The translations under genes and the position numbers were made by a program. From Arthrobacter sp. StoSoilB5 (GTDB lineage: Bacteria; Actinomycetota; Actinomycetes; Actinomycetales; Micrococcaceae), in contig NZ_AP024646.1 in assembly GCF_019977235.1 (NCBI RefSeq), positions 3,534,001 to 3,598,000 of the forward strand: 64,000 nucleotides of DNA, given 5' to 3'. A model generated the notes under the pieces. The model was given only the letters and a program-made list of their open reading frames with translations, had not been told where the DNA came from and did not search any database. Positions within the stretch are counted from its first letter, which is position 1. Each line of letters starts with the position of its first letter. Positions 25,256-33,694 of the stretch are shown piece by piece.

Positions 25256-26300
25256 AGTTACCGCCAACCATTTGCAGGAACTCGCCCTCCGAGACCACTT
25301 CGATCTGCTGGCCTTTCGCGTGGAGTTCCAAGACCCGCTTGGCCTTGCCCGTCAGCCGCCCGGCACGCAGGTCCCCGGCCACGAATCCATCTCCCACCAC
25401 AAGGACCGTGGTGCGCGCGGTCACCCTGCTTTCGGGGCGTGCACCCATCTCTGCAGCCCGGGACTTGGCCTCGGGGCGGGTCATGATGAGGTCGCCAGTG
25501 AACACCACCGTCTGGCCGAATAGCGGATGCCCGGGTTCGGCCGTGGGATTCGGCAACGGATTAGGGCCTTCCTCGGGCCACGCTGACCATGCACGTCCGG
25601 GACCGCTCAGGGCGGCTTCCAAGGTTTGCTCCGCCGGGCTATTTGCGTTCTTGCCTGCGGTCGCCCTGCCTGCGGTCGCCCTGCCTGCGAGAGCGGCGAG
25701 GGTGGGCTTGGAGAGGCCGTTCATGGGATCGAACGCTGGTTGCCTGGGTAACGTCAGGCCCAGCGAAAGATAGAGTTCCGCGATGCTGTTGGCGTTGTTA
25801 CGGCGGGCGATGTCCACCAGGATTCCTGCACAGGCGCGTGCGTCCTCGGCGGCATCGTGGTGGTTGACCAGCGGCACTCCGGCTTCCTCCGCAGCGTAAG
25901 GCAGCGAGTTGGACACCAACGAGTAGCAGCGGCGGGACAGCATGACCGTGCAGACGTATTCGTAAGCCGGGCCTGCAAGCCCGGAGACCTCCAAGCCGGA
26001 CCGGATCACACCCAGGTCAAAGGCTGCGTTGTGGGCTGCCAGGACGTCGTCACCGATGAAGGCACCGATTTCCGGGAAGAGTTCTCCGAACCTGGGACGT
26101 CCGGCAACATCTTCGGCACGGATGCCATGGATGCGTGTGTTGTGAAACTCGAAATGGTCGTGGTTCTCCGGTGGCCGCATGAGCCAGGAGGCTTCCTCCA
26201 CCACAACGCCGCCGCGGACTTTGCTGAGGCCGACCGAACATGGCGACCCCCTGAAGCCGTTGGCTGTTTCAAAGTCGATCGCCGTAAAGTCCAATGCCAC
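25254..26300 (-). CDS. DEDDh exonuclease with C-terminal BRCT domain
   Basis: A 348-residue protein. Residues 1-165 form a DnaQ-like 3'-5' exonuclease: DFTAIDFETAN (Asp9, Glu11), LAAHNAAFDLGV and HHDAAEDARA complete the DEDDh set. A linker with an Ala-rich repeat follows (GRATAGRATAGK), then a BRCT domain from about residue 255: GQTVVFTGDLIMTRPEAKSRA, TTVLVVGD, GKAKRVLEL. The architecture matches actinobacterial proteins annotated as the epsilon subunit of DNA polymerase III, but it more likely acts in repair or nucleic-acid processing. Confidence 0.87.
   Translation of the reverse strand: MALDFTAIDFETANGFRGSPCSVGLSKVRGGVVVEEASWLMRPPENHDHFEFHNTRIHGIRAEDVAGRPRFGELFPEIGAFIGDDVLAAHNAAFDLGVIRSGLEVSGLAGPAYEYVCTVMLSRRCYSLVSNSLPYAAEEAGVPLVNHHDAAEDARACAGILVDIARRNNANSIAELYLSLGLTLPRQPAFDPMNGLSKPTLAALAGRATAGRATAGKNANSPAEQTLEAALSGPGRAWSAWPEEGPNPLPNPTAEPGHPLFGQTVVFTGDLIMTRPEAKSRAAEMGARPESRVTARTTVLVVGDGFVAGDLRAGRLTGKAKRVLELHAKGQQIEVVSEGEFLQMVGGN
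25652..25689. repeat. 15-bp tandem repeat in the exonuclease linker
   Basis: TGCCTGCGGTCGCCC at 25652-25666 and 25667-25681, plus a partial copy TGCCTGCG. It encodes GRATA units and keeps the frame, so linker length can vary between strains. Confidence 0.85.
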
Positions 26301-26415
26301 TGGACAAGGTTACAGGCTCCAAAGGGTGCGCTCTTGCCCGTTTCCGCGGCGGGGCTGTCTTTCCGGCCGCTTTGTGGTGAGGGTTACGACGACGGCCGTC
26401 CAGTAGGCTTGATGG

Positions 26416-27195
26416 GTGATCTTTTCTGCGATGAGCGACTTTGCCGTATCCACTTTCGGGGGCGCGGGACCAGTGCGTCCGCCCATGGCCTCGTTCCTGC
26501 CGGACTGGCTGAACCCCCAGGTCTTCCTGGCTGATCCAGCCTTGGCGCCGTGGGTTGTGCTGCTGGTTTGCGGCATCGTCTTTGCTGAAACCGGCCTGCT
26601 GGTGGGCTTCTTCCTGCCCGGCGATTCCATGCTTTTTACCGCTGGTCTCCTGGTGGCCACAGACACCATCAAGTTCAATGTCTGGGCCCTTGCGGGCCTC
26701 ATCATCGTCTCGGCGATCATCGGCAACCAGACCGGCTACCTTATTGGTTCAAAGGCCGGCCCTGCCATCTTCAACCGCCCGGACTCCCGGCTGTTCAAGA
26801 AGGAGAACGTCGAAAGCGCCCATGCGTTCTTTGAGAAGCATGGCGGCAAAGCCCTGATCCTTGCCCGCTTCGTCCCCATCATCCGCACGTTCGTTCCGGT
26901 GATCGTCGGCGTGGCACAAATGGACAAGCGCAAGTTTTTCCTCTTCAACGTGATCGGCGCCACGCTCTGGGGCGGTGGTGTCACCTTGCTTGGATACCTT
27001 TTGGGGGACCGCGTTCCGTGGGTCAGCAGCAACCTGGACATCATCTTCATCGTCATTGTCCTGATCTCGGTCATTCCCATCATCATCGAGGTAGCCCGTG
27101 GCGTCGTTGCCAAGCGTAAGGCTGCCGCGGAAGGGAGCAACCCCGTGGAGGAATTCATCGAGGAGCACGAAGGCGGAAAACACCGCGACAAGTAG
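26416..27195 (+). CDS. DedA-family membrane protein
   Basis: A 259-residue protein from GTG 26416; ATG 26431 is a possible alternative start. DedA/SNARE-associated features are FAETGLLVGFFLPGDSMLF, FEKHGGKALILARFVPIIRTFVPVIVG and a following hydrophobic segment with NVIGATLWGG. The conserved E, the R in ILARF and the R in PIIRT are present. DedA proteins are thought to flip or carry lipids such as undecaprenyl phosphate and to support membrane homeostasis. A strong terminator follows. Confidence 0.87.
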   Translation: MIFSAMSDFAVSTFGGAGPVRPPMASFLPDWLNPQVFLADPALAPWVVLLVCGIVFAETGLLVGFFLPGDSMLFTAGLLVATDTIKFNVWALAGLIIVSAIIGNQTGYLIGSKAGPAIFNRPDSRLFKKENVESAHAFFEKHGGKALILARFVPIIRTFVPVIVGVAQMDKRKFFLFNVIGATLWGGGVTLLGYLLGDRVPWVSSNLDIIFIVIVLISVIPIIIEVARGVVAKRKAAAEGSNPVEEFIEEHEGGKHRDK

Positions 27196-27222
27196 GTTTT
27201 AGCGAAGTTGACGGCAGACAGG

Positions 27223-27256
27223 AGAAGGCACCCGGCGTTGGCCGGGTGCCTTCTTC
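27223..27256. terminator. Strong bidirectional terminator between dedA and rdgB
   Basis: A perfect 14-bp stem AGAAGGCACCCGGC / GCCGGGTGCCTTCT with loop GTTG, in the 73-bp gap between two convergent stops; it is followed by TTC on the plus strand and has an A-rich base on the minus side. Confidence 0.88.
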
Positions 27257-27268
27257 GTTGATCCCCCG

Positions 27269-27931
27269 CTAACTGGAGTGGACACCCGAAAGTGCGGCGA
27301 CGATTGCGGGGAGCAAAGCCCGGAACGCCTGGCCCCGGTGGCTGATGGCGTTCTTTTCCTCGGATGTCAGTTCCGCACAGCTGCGATCCATTCCCACCGG
27401 CTGGAGCACGGGGTCATAACCGAACCCGCCCTCCCCCCGGGGCTCGCGCAGCAGCGTACCTTCGAGCTGCCCGTACTCAACTGTTTCGTGGCTGATTCCA
27501 TCTGCCCCGGGCACTGCCAAGGCTGCTGCGCAGACAAAGGCGGCCCCGCGGAAGGAGTCGGGTACGTCGGAGAGTTGGGCGAGCAGCAATTGCAGGTTCG
27601 CTGCGTCGTCCCCATGCTTTCCCGACCATCGAGCGGAAAAGATGCCCGGTGCACCGCCCAAGACGTCAACGGCAAGCCCCGAGTCGTCAGCGATGGCTAC
27701 CAAACCCGTTACCCCAGCCACGGCACGCGCCTTAAGCAGTGAGTTTTCTGCAAAAGTGACTCCGGTTTCGGCGACGTCCGGCGCACCGGCAGCAGTTGCG
27801 TCCACCACCTGGGTATCGACGTCGAGCCCTGGGACCTGGCCGCGCAGCAGCTCGCGAAGTTCCTTCAGCTTTCCCTGGTTATGTGTTGCCAGGACCAGCC
27901 GCGGAGCACTGGAGGCACCGTCGCCGCTCAC
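27269..27931 (-). CDS. rdgB: Non-canonical purine NTP pyrophosphatase (RdgB/HAM1)
   Basis: A 220-residue enzyme. Substrate-binding segments [52 protein letters not shown] and [13 protein letters not shown] are all in order, ending with [10 protein letters not shown]. It hydrolyses ITP, XTP and related nucleotides to monophosphates, cleaning the pool for DNA and RNA synthesis. It overlaps rph by 4 bp; the rph-rdgB pair is widespread. Confidence 0.95.
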   Translation of the reverse strand: MSGDGASSAPRLVLATHNQGKLKELRELLRGQVPGLDVDTQVVDATAAGAPDVAETGVTFAENSLLKARAVAGVTGLVAIADDSGLAVDVLGGAPGIFSARWSGKHGDDAANLQLLLAQLSDVPDSFRGAAFVCAAALAVPGADGISHETVEYGQLEGTLLREPRGEGGFGYDPVLQPVGMDRSCAELTSEEKNAISHRGQAFRALLPAIVAALSGVHSS

Positions 27932-28686
27932 GGAGCCTCCGCCAGTGTCTCGCGCTGGATGGCCGCAAGCTGGCCCGTGCCGATCAGGGCGAGGTCCAGC
28001 AAGGCGTTGAGTTCATCGCGGTCGAACGGGGCGCCCTCTGCGGTGCCCTGGACCTCAACGAACTTCCCGGATCCCGTGACCACCACATTCATATCGGTTT
28101 CGGCACGGACGTCTTCGACGTACGGGAGGTCCAGCATCGGCACGCCATCGATGATGCCCACCGAAACGGCAGCAATCGTGTCTACCAGCGGCTCGGCATT
28201 GCGGGCGATGAGCTTGTTTTCGCGCGCAAAGCGGATCGCTTCGGCAAGTGCCACGTAAGCACCGGTGATCGCAGCGGTGCGGGTACCGCCGTCGGCCTGC
28301 AGGACATCGCAGTCAAGGACGATCGTGTTCTCGCCGAGCGCTTTGGTATCGATGATGGAGCGCAGCGAACGGCCAATGAGGCGGGAGATCTCGTGTGTGC
28401 GTCCGCCGATCTTCCCCTTCACGGACTCGCGGTCGGAGCGGGTGTTCGTTGCCCGGGGAAGCATCGCGTATTCGGCGGTCACCCAGCCACGGCCCTCGCC
28501 CTTGAGCCAGCGGGGAACACCCTCCGTCAGGGAAGCTGTGCACAGTACCCGCGTGTTGCCGAACTCGATGAGCGCCGAGCCCTCGGCCTGCTTGGACCAG
28601 CCGCGGGTGATGCTGATGGGACGCAATTGGTCGGGCGTCCGGCCATCGGCGCGGATAACGGGTGTGGCTGTAGCTTCAGAAGTCAT
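27928..28686 (-). CDS. rph: Ribonuclease PH
   Basis: A 252-residue phosphorolytic exoribonuclease that trims tRNA 3' ends. Characteristic segments are [65 protein letters not shown] and [11 protein letters not shown]. Full length for the family. It lies downstream of the RNase Z-like gene and upstream of rdgB on the same strand. Confidence 0.96.
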   Translation of the reverse strand: MTSEATATPVIRADGRTPDQLRPISITRGWSKQAEGSALIEFGNTRVLCTASLTEGVPRWLKGEGRGWVTAEYAMLPRATNTRSDRESVKGKIGGRTHEISRLIGRSLRSIIDTKALGENTIVLDCDVLQADGGTRTAAITGAYVALAEAIRFARENKLIARNAEPLVDTIAAVSVGIIDGVPMLDLPYVEDVRAETDMNVVVTGSGKFVEVQGTAEGAPFDRDELNALLDLALIGTGQLAAIQRETLAEAP

Positions 28687-28713
28687 GCTTCAAGCTTAGC
28701 GACGATGTGACAA

Positions 28714-28741
28714 CGCCCGACGCCGGACGGCACGTCGGGCG
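28714..28741. terminator. Hairpin between the RNase Z-like gene and rph
   Basis: CGCCCGACG (28714-28722) pairs perfectly with CGTCGGGCG (28733-28741) around a 10-nt loop in the 78-bp gap. Read on the minus strand it is followed by GTTGTC only, so termination would be partial at best. Confidence 0.4.
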
Positions 28742-28764
28742 CGCACGGCACCACCTTGATAGGC

Positions 28765-29562
28765 CTAGATGGTGTAGTGGACCCCGGCGACGGCAACAGC
28801 GACGTCCCCGGCAAACACCGGCTTTGCCTCGGACATTACTTTGGTCTGCGAAGTCCACACCGGAATGTGGGTCAGGAGCAGGCGCTTGGCTCCGGCGTTC
28901 CTGGCGGCCTCCCCGGCACGCTTGCCCGTGAGGTGGACGTCCTTGATGCCGTCATCGCGGCCTTCCTCGAACGCGGCCTCGCACAGGAACAAGTCGGCGC
29001 CGCTGGCTGCATCTTCCAGGCCCTGGCAGGAATCGGTGTCCCCCGAATATGTCAGCACCCGGGTCACCGGCGTACCGTCCTTGGCTGGCTCCGTTGCAGT
29101 GACGCGAAGTGCGTATGCCTCCTCCACCGGATGGTTGACGCTGTAAGGGGTCACCGTGAACGGGCCCACCGTAACAGGCTTCTGTTCAGCCCAATGAGTG
29201 AAGTCGAACTCCTCGTGCATGCCCGGATCCAGATCCAGCCCGTAGGCTGTCGCCATCCTGTCCGCGGTGGCTGCAGGCCCCCACACGGGGATCCGGTCCC
29301 GACCCCAACCGCCGGGCTTCCACCGGACGGCTACGTGAAGGCCGCACAGGTCCATGCAATGGTCCGGGTGCAGGTGCGTGAGGAAAATGGCGTCAATGTC
29401 CTCAAGATCCGTGTACCGCTGGATGGCTCCCAACGCTCCGCTCCCGAGGTCCATCACGATCTTCCATTCCCGCTCACCGTCGTGTGCGGTCACCAGATAG
29501 CACGACGCCGGCGAGCCGGGACCGGGAAAGGACCCCGTACAGCCCACGATGGTCAGTTTCAC
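28765..29562 (-). CDS. MBL-fold metallo-hydrolase, RNase Z-like
   Basis: A 265-residue beta-lactamase-fold hydrolase. Metal motif [10 protein letters not shown] (His63, His65, Asp67, His68), then [27 protein letters not shown] and LLTHIPVW. The layout fits the ElaC/RNase Z branch, though it lacks an obvious flexible exosite arm. Because it sits in a murI-hydrolase-rph-rdgB run, an RNA-processing role is attractive but unproven; cyclic-nucleotide phosphodiesterases share the fold. It overlaps the murI stop by 4 bp. Confidence 0.85.
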   Translation of the reverse strand: MKLTIVGCTGSFPGPGSPASCYLVTAHDGEREWKIVMDLGSGALGAIQRYTDLEDIDAIFLTHLHPDHCMDLCGLHVAVRWKPGGWGRDRIPVWGPAATADRMATAYGLDLDPGMHEEFDFTHWAEQKPVTVGPFTVTPYSVNHPVEEAYALRVTATEPAKDGTPVTRVLTYSGDTDSCQGLEDAASGADLFLCEAAFEEGRDDGIKDVHLTGKRAGEAARNAGAKRLLLTHIPVWTSQTKVMSEAKPVFAGDVAVAVAGVHYTI

Positions 29563-30695
29563 AGGCCACGTCCCAAGGGTGCGCTGGAACCTGGGCTGGG
29601 TCCCCTTTCCGGTTGCACGAAGTAGGAACGTCGCGACAATCCGGCCCCGGCCCGTGCCGCTTCCAGCATTTCCGGGGTTATGCGCGCAAGGCTGCCGGTG
29701 GGGTATTGCGCAGCTACGTGGTCAACGTGTTTGACGGACAAGACCTCGGGGCCAAGGAAGCGGCGCGCCAGTGTTTCAAATTGGACGGCATCGCCTGTTG
29801 CAATGAACTCATGGCTCGGGGCACTGGTATCGGTTCGCTGGATACCGTGATTGGCCAGGGCACGGTAGACGTCCTTGGCGGTTTCCTCCGCACTGGACAC
29901 CAACGTCACGTCCTCGCCCATGACAAAGGAGATCACCCCGGTCAACAAGGGGTAGTGCGTGCAGCCCAGCACCACAGTGTCCACGCCGGCGTGCTTGAGT
30001 GGCTCCAGGTACTCATTGGCCGCTGCCAGGAGATCCGGGCCGGTGGTGATGCCGGCTTCAACAAAGCTCACGAAGGCCGGGCAAGCCACAGAGGTGATGG
30101 CAAGATCCGGGGCTGCCGCGAAAGTGTCCTCGTAGGCGCGCGAGCCTACAGTAGCGGACGTTCCAATGACACCGATCCTGCCGGAACGGGTGGCCGCCAC
30201 CGCTCGCCGCACTGCTGGTTGGATGACCTCGATAACAGGGATGCCGTAACGCGCCGTGTAGCGTTCACGAGCATCCCGGAGGACCGCGGCAGAGGCAGAG
30301 TTGCAGGCAATGGTCAGCAGCTTCACGCCCGAATCCACCAGCTCGTCCATCACGCCCAGGGCGTTGGCCCGGACTTCGGCGATGGGCAGCGGCCCATAGG
30401 GACCATTGGCCGTATCCCCCACGTACAGGATTGATTCGTTGGGGAGTTGATCGATGATGGACCGGGCTACCGTCAATCCACCCACACCGGAATCGAAGAC
30501 GCCAATCGGGCGGGATCCCATGAGCTCGTTGGAGACCGGCAGCCCACCCGGGGAGGCAGCAACCGGGGCCCCTGCCGCGGCGCTTGGTGATCCGGCGCCT
30601 CTTGAACTGCCGCCTGGTGAACTGCCGCCCGTTGAACTGCCAGATGCTGAAGTCATGATTATTCGAGAATAAGGCTTCCCCTGTGTTGCGGCCAT
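29559..30695 (-). CDS. murI: Glutamate racemase with an N-terminal Ser/Gly extension
   Basis: Read from ATG 30695, which has GGAGG 9 nt upstream, it is 378 residues; ATG 30656 is an alternative. The catalytic core begins at about residue 62 ([18 protein letters not shown]) and has both catalytic cysteines, IACNSASA (Cys131) and LGCTHYPLL (Cys245). It makes D-glutamate for peptidoglycan in the cytoplasm. The first 60 residues are a low-complexity tract ([16 protein letters not shown]) not found in typical 265-residue enzymes and partly produced by a 15-bp tandem repeat. Confidence 0.92.
   Translation of the reverse strand: MAATQGKPYSRIIMTSASGSSTGGSSPGGSSRGAGSPSAAAGAPVAASPGGLPVSNELMGSRPIGVFDSGVGGLTVARSIIDQLPNESILYVGDTANGPYGPLPIAEVRANALGVMDELVDSGVKLLTIACNSASAAVLRDARERYTARYGIPVIEVIQPAVRRAVAATRSGRIGVIGTSATVGSRAYEDTFAAAPDLAITSVACPAFVSFVEAGITTGPDLLAAANEYLEPLKHAGVDTVVLGCTHYPLLTGVISFVMGEDVTLVSSAEETAKDVYRALANHGIQRTDTSAPSHEFIATGDAVQFETLARRFLGPEVLSVKHVDHVAAQYPTGSLARITPEMLEAARAGAGLSRRSYFVQPERGPSPGSSAPLGRGL
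30603..30641. repeat. 15-bp tandem repeat in the murI N-terminal extension
   Basis: TGAACTGCCGCCTGG, TGAACTGCCGCCCGT and a partial TGAACTGCC, period 15. It encodes GGSS-type units and preserves the frame. Confidence 0.8.
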
Positions 30696-30759
30696 TACCT
30701 GTGGCCTCCGCCTCGTGTCTGATGTGTCACAAACAGCTGCCCAGCGGTGGCCTTTCTGA

Positions 30760-31326
30760 TCAGGATTTTGCCTGCCTTGCCGCCATCATCGATTGCACCA
30801 GCGACTCCTGGAGCCAGGTGGTGAAGTTGTAGACCAACGCCAGGTAACTCTCCACATCTTCTGCCTGGCTCCAGTCCTGCATGCTGTGGATGTGCTCGGC
30901 GTCCGCTTCGTCGCGGATGTCCAGCCGTTCGGCCAATACCAGGCGAACGTCGTTCAACGCCATCGACCAGCGTGTCGCGTCCTCCGGCGTCAGTACAAGA
31001 TCGTCCTTGTCCAGACCCATGGCTGTAGCCTTCAACGCGCCAATCTTGTTTTCCCGAACGGAGCGTTCGGTGAGTTGCCGGAACTCAAGCGAGCCGCCGT
31101 CGTCGTCCTTCATGACGTTTGGCAAGAGCCGCAACAGGGCGCGATCGCTCGGTTGCTTCACGTCCATGTCCAAGCCGATCAACGCGGTCAGCGGGTCCTC
31201 GTTCTCCTTGACATCGGACTCCAGCATGGAGATGACATCGTCCAGCAGCCCCCGTAAAAGATCCCGTTCGGCAGGCTCGAGGTAACCGGTGATTCCCTTG
31301 AGTCCGTATTTGAATGCCTTAGCCAC
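30760..31326 (-). CDS. DUF2017 protein
   Basis: A 188-residue, highly charged, mostly helical soluble protein ([52 protein letters not shown]). The family is restricted to actinobacteria, follows clpS as here, and has no known function. It overlaps the clpS 3' end by 8 bp, so cotranslation is likely and a link to ClpS or Clp proteolysis is an inference from this conserved neighbourhood. Confidence 0.82.
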   Translation of the reverse strand: MAKAFKYGLKGITGYLEPAERDLLRGLLDDVISMLESDVKENEDPLTALIGLDMDVKQPSDRALLRLLPNVMKDDDGGSLEFRQLTERSVRENKIGALKATAMGLDKDDLVLTPEDATRWSMALNDVRLVLAERLDIRDEADAEHIHSMQDWSQAEDVESYLALVYNFTTWLQESLVQSMMAARQAKS

Positions 31327-31681
31327 GCTGGCGGCCGCCCTTCCCGGGTGCTTCGTTTCCGCTTGCCGCTTTCTCCACGGTGGCCCAGAGGCCGAAGCCG
31401 TGCATGGCTACTGCGTGCTGCTCAACCTGTTCCTTGCTCCCATGCGCCACGATGGAACGGCCCTTCCTGTGGACCTCCATCATGAGCTTGTGCGCTTTGG
31501 ACTCGGAGTAACCGAAGTACGTCTGGAACACATAGCTGACATAACTCATGAGGTTGACGGGATCATTCCAGATCACCAGGTTCCAAGGGATATCCGGGGC
31601 GGTCAGGACATCGGTAGACGTCTGCTCTGCAGCTTCCGTCCGCTCATCAATGTCCGTGCCAAATGCAACGCTAGGGGTCAT
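31319..31681 (-). CDS. clpS: ClpS adaptor protein
   Basis: A 120-residue protein. The conserved block WNLVIWNDPVNLMSYVSYVF and later MMEVHRKGRSIVAHGSKEQVE give the ClpS fold with the N-degron pocket (Asn and Asp of NDPVN, Met of the MMEVH helix). It delivers proteins with N-terminal bulky residues to ClpAP/ClpCP. The N-terminal 30 residues are a flexible acidic tail. It is divergent from pncB with only 37 bp between starts. Confidence 0.93.
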   Translation of the reverse strand: MTPSVAFGTDIDERTEAAEQTSTDVLTAPDIPWNLVIWNDPVNLMSYVSYVFQTYFGYSESKAHKLMMEVHRKGRSIVAHGSKEQVEQHAVAMHGFGLWATVEKAASGNEAPGKGGRQRG

Positions 31682-31718
31682 CTGTCCATTCTATGGCGGC
31701 TCGCACTAGAGTGAATTC

Positions 31719-33047
31719 GTGAGTAGAGCCACGTCTTGGGACCACCCCGCCACTTCCTTGTACACCGACCACTACGAGTTGACGATGCTTCAGGCCGCCT
31801 TGCACTCCGGGGCCGCCCACCGCCGCTCGGTGTTTGAAGCCTTCGCCCGGCGACTGCCTGACGGCCGCCGCTACGGCGTGGTTGGCGGAACCGGCCGCCT
31901 TCTGGAAGGGATCGCCGACTTCAGCTTCGGTGAGGCCGAGCTCGCGTTCCTTGAGCGGAACAAGGTGGTCAACCAGGAGACACTGGACTACCTCGCCAAC
32001 TACAAATTCAACGGAGACATCTGGGGTTACGCAGAAGGCGACGCCTACTTCCCAAACTCCCCCATCCTGATCGTCGAATCCACGTTTGCCGAAGCCTGCA
32101 TCCTGGAGACCTACATCCTCTCCGTCCTGAACCACGACAGTGCCATCGCTTCCGCCGCATCACGGATGACGTCAGCGGCCGGCAACCGCCCGTGCATCGA
32201 GATGGGCTCCCGGCGCACGCAGGAGGAATCCGCGACGGCGGCAGCACGCGCCGCCGTGATCGCAGGCTTCGCCAGCACCTCCAACCTCGAGGCCGGACGC
32301 CGATACGGCATCAAGACGGTGGGCACTGCCGCCCACTCGTTCACGCTCCTCCACGACACAGAACGCGAGGCCTTCGAAGCACAGATCGCTGCATTCGGGC
32401 CGGGAACCACGCTGCTTGTTGACACCTACGATGTCGAGACAGCCGTGCGCACCGCCGTCGAACTCGCAGGTGACAAACTGGGCGCCGTCCGTTTGGACTC
32501 GGGCGACCTTGTTGCCCAGGCCCAGTGGGTCCGGCAACTGCTGGATGACCTTGGAAACCTGGATACCCGGATTGTGGTCACCTCCGACCTCGACGAATTC
32601 GCCATAGCGGCCCTGCAGTCCGCTCCGGTGGACTCCTACGGGGTTGGCACGTCCCTGGTTACGGGCTCCGGCGCTCCGACCGCGAGCATGGTGTACAAGC
32701 TGGTCAGCAGGACCAACGACGCCGGCGAGTTCATCTCGGTTGCGAAGGCAGCCAAGAACAAAGCCAGCGTAGGCGGACGCAAGTACGCCCTCCGCAAACT
32801 CAACGAACACGGGCGGGCTACACAGGAGATCGTTGGAATAGGCCACCGGCCGGAGGACGACGGAAATGACCGTTCGTTGTTGCAGCAATTCATCAAGAAC
32901 GGCGAACTCCTGCCCGGCTGGACAGGCCCCGAAGGAGTGGTCCGCGCCAAAGAACGCCACGCAGCCAGCATGGCCGAACTGCCTGCCGTAGTGAACCGCT
33001 TGCAGCGCGGCGAAGCCGCCATCCCCACCATCTACGAGGAGAACTGA
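31719..33047 (+). CDS. pncB: Nicotinate phosphoribosyltransferase
   Basis: A 442-residue enzyme from GTG 31719. Family segments are LYTDHYELTMLQAALHSG, GRLLEGIADFSF, MGSRRTQEESA, GTAAHSFTLLHD, VRLDSGDL and TSDLDEFAI, followed by YGVGTSLVTGSGAPT. It condenses nicotinate with PRPP to nicotinate mononucleotide, the entry to NAD salvage. The stop overlaps the pncA start by 1 bp, so both salvage enzymes form one operon. The leader is very short because clpS starts 37 bp upstream on the other strand. Confidence 0.95.
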   Translation: MSRATSWDHPATSLYTDHYELTMLQAALHSGAAHRRSVFEAFARRLPDGRRYGVVGGTGRLLEGIADFSFGEAELAFLERNKVVNQETLDYLANYKFNGDIWGYAEGDAYFPNSPILIVESTFAEACILETYILSVLNHDSAIASAASRMTSAAGNRPCIEMGSRRTQEESATAAARAAVIAGFASTSNLEAGRRYGIKTVGTAAHSFTLLHDTEREAFEAQIAAFGPGTTLLVDTYDVETAVRTAVELAGDKLGAVRLDSGDLVAQAQWVRQLLDDLGNLDTRIVVTSDLDEFAIAALQSAPVDSYGVGTSLVTGSGAPTASMVYKLVSRTNDAGEFISVAKAAKNKASVGGRKYALRKLNEHGRATQEIVGIGHRPEDDGNDRSLLQQFIKNGELLPGWTGPEGVVRAKERHAASMAELPAVVNRLQRGEAAIPTIYEEN

Positions 33048-33673
33048 TGTCCAGGGCCCTGATCATCGTCGATGTCCAGAACGACTTCTGCGAGGGCGGC
33101 ACCCTCGCCGTCGAAGGAGGCGCTGCCGTGGCCGGTGCCATCACCGAGTACGTGGACGCAAACCAGCAGCATTTCGACCACATCGTGGCAACCCAGGATT
33201 GGCACATCGAACCGGGAAGCCATTTCTCCGATGATCCGGACATGGTGGATTCCTGGCCGCCACATTGCCGCGCCCGGACCAAAGGGGCCGAACTCCACGA
33301 GGACCTGGACCCGGAATACATCCAGGCCTACTTCCGCAAAGGACAGTACACCGCGGCCTACTCCGGGTTCGAGGGCGTCCTCGCACCGGAGGACGACGTC
33401 CCTTCCGGCGACCTCAAGGCCGGCGCCGCCGTGTCCGAGGCCCTGGATGAAGATGCCATCGGGCTCGATGACTGGCTCCAAAGCCACGACGTCGAAGAAG
33501 TCGTTGTCGTGGGCATCGCGACGGACTATTGCGTCAGGGCAACTGCCCTTGATGCCGTCCAAGCGGGGTACAACACCACGGTCATTGCAGAACTCACAGC
33601 AGGAATCGCCGAGGACCTCAGCGAGACCTTCGACGAACTGGAGGCAGCCGGCGTCGAGGTCGAACGCAGCTAG
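33047..33673 (+). CDS. pncA: Nicotinamidase
   Basis: A 208-residue enzyme that converts nicotinamide to nicotinate, feeding PncB. The catalytic triad Asp9 (IIVDVQNDF), Lys98 (FRKGQ) and Cys162 (GIATDYCVRAT) is intact, as are the metal ligands in TQDWH (Asp51, His53), His59 and His73. It is about 20 residues longer than common PncA because of an acidic insert around residues 115-140. It converges on the helicase gene across 21 bp. Confidence 0.95.
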   Translation: MSRALIIVDVQNDFCEGGTLAVEGGAAVAGAITEYVDANQQHFDHIVATQDWHIEPGSHFSDDPDMVDSWPPHCRARTKGAELHEDLDPEYIQAYFRKGQYTAAYSGFEGVLAPEDDVPSGDLKAGAAVSEALDEDAIGLDDWLQSHDVEEVVVVGIATDYCVRATALDAVQAGYNTTVIAELTAGIAEDLSETFDELEAAGVEVERS

Positions 33674-33694
33674 GTTGAAGGCAGCCAGGACCAG

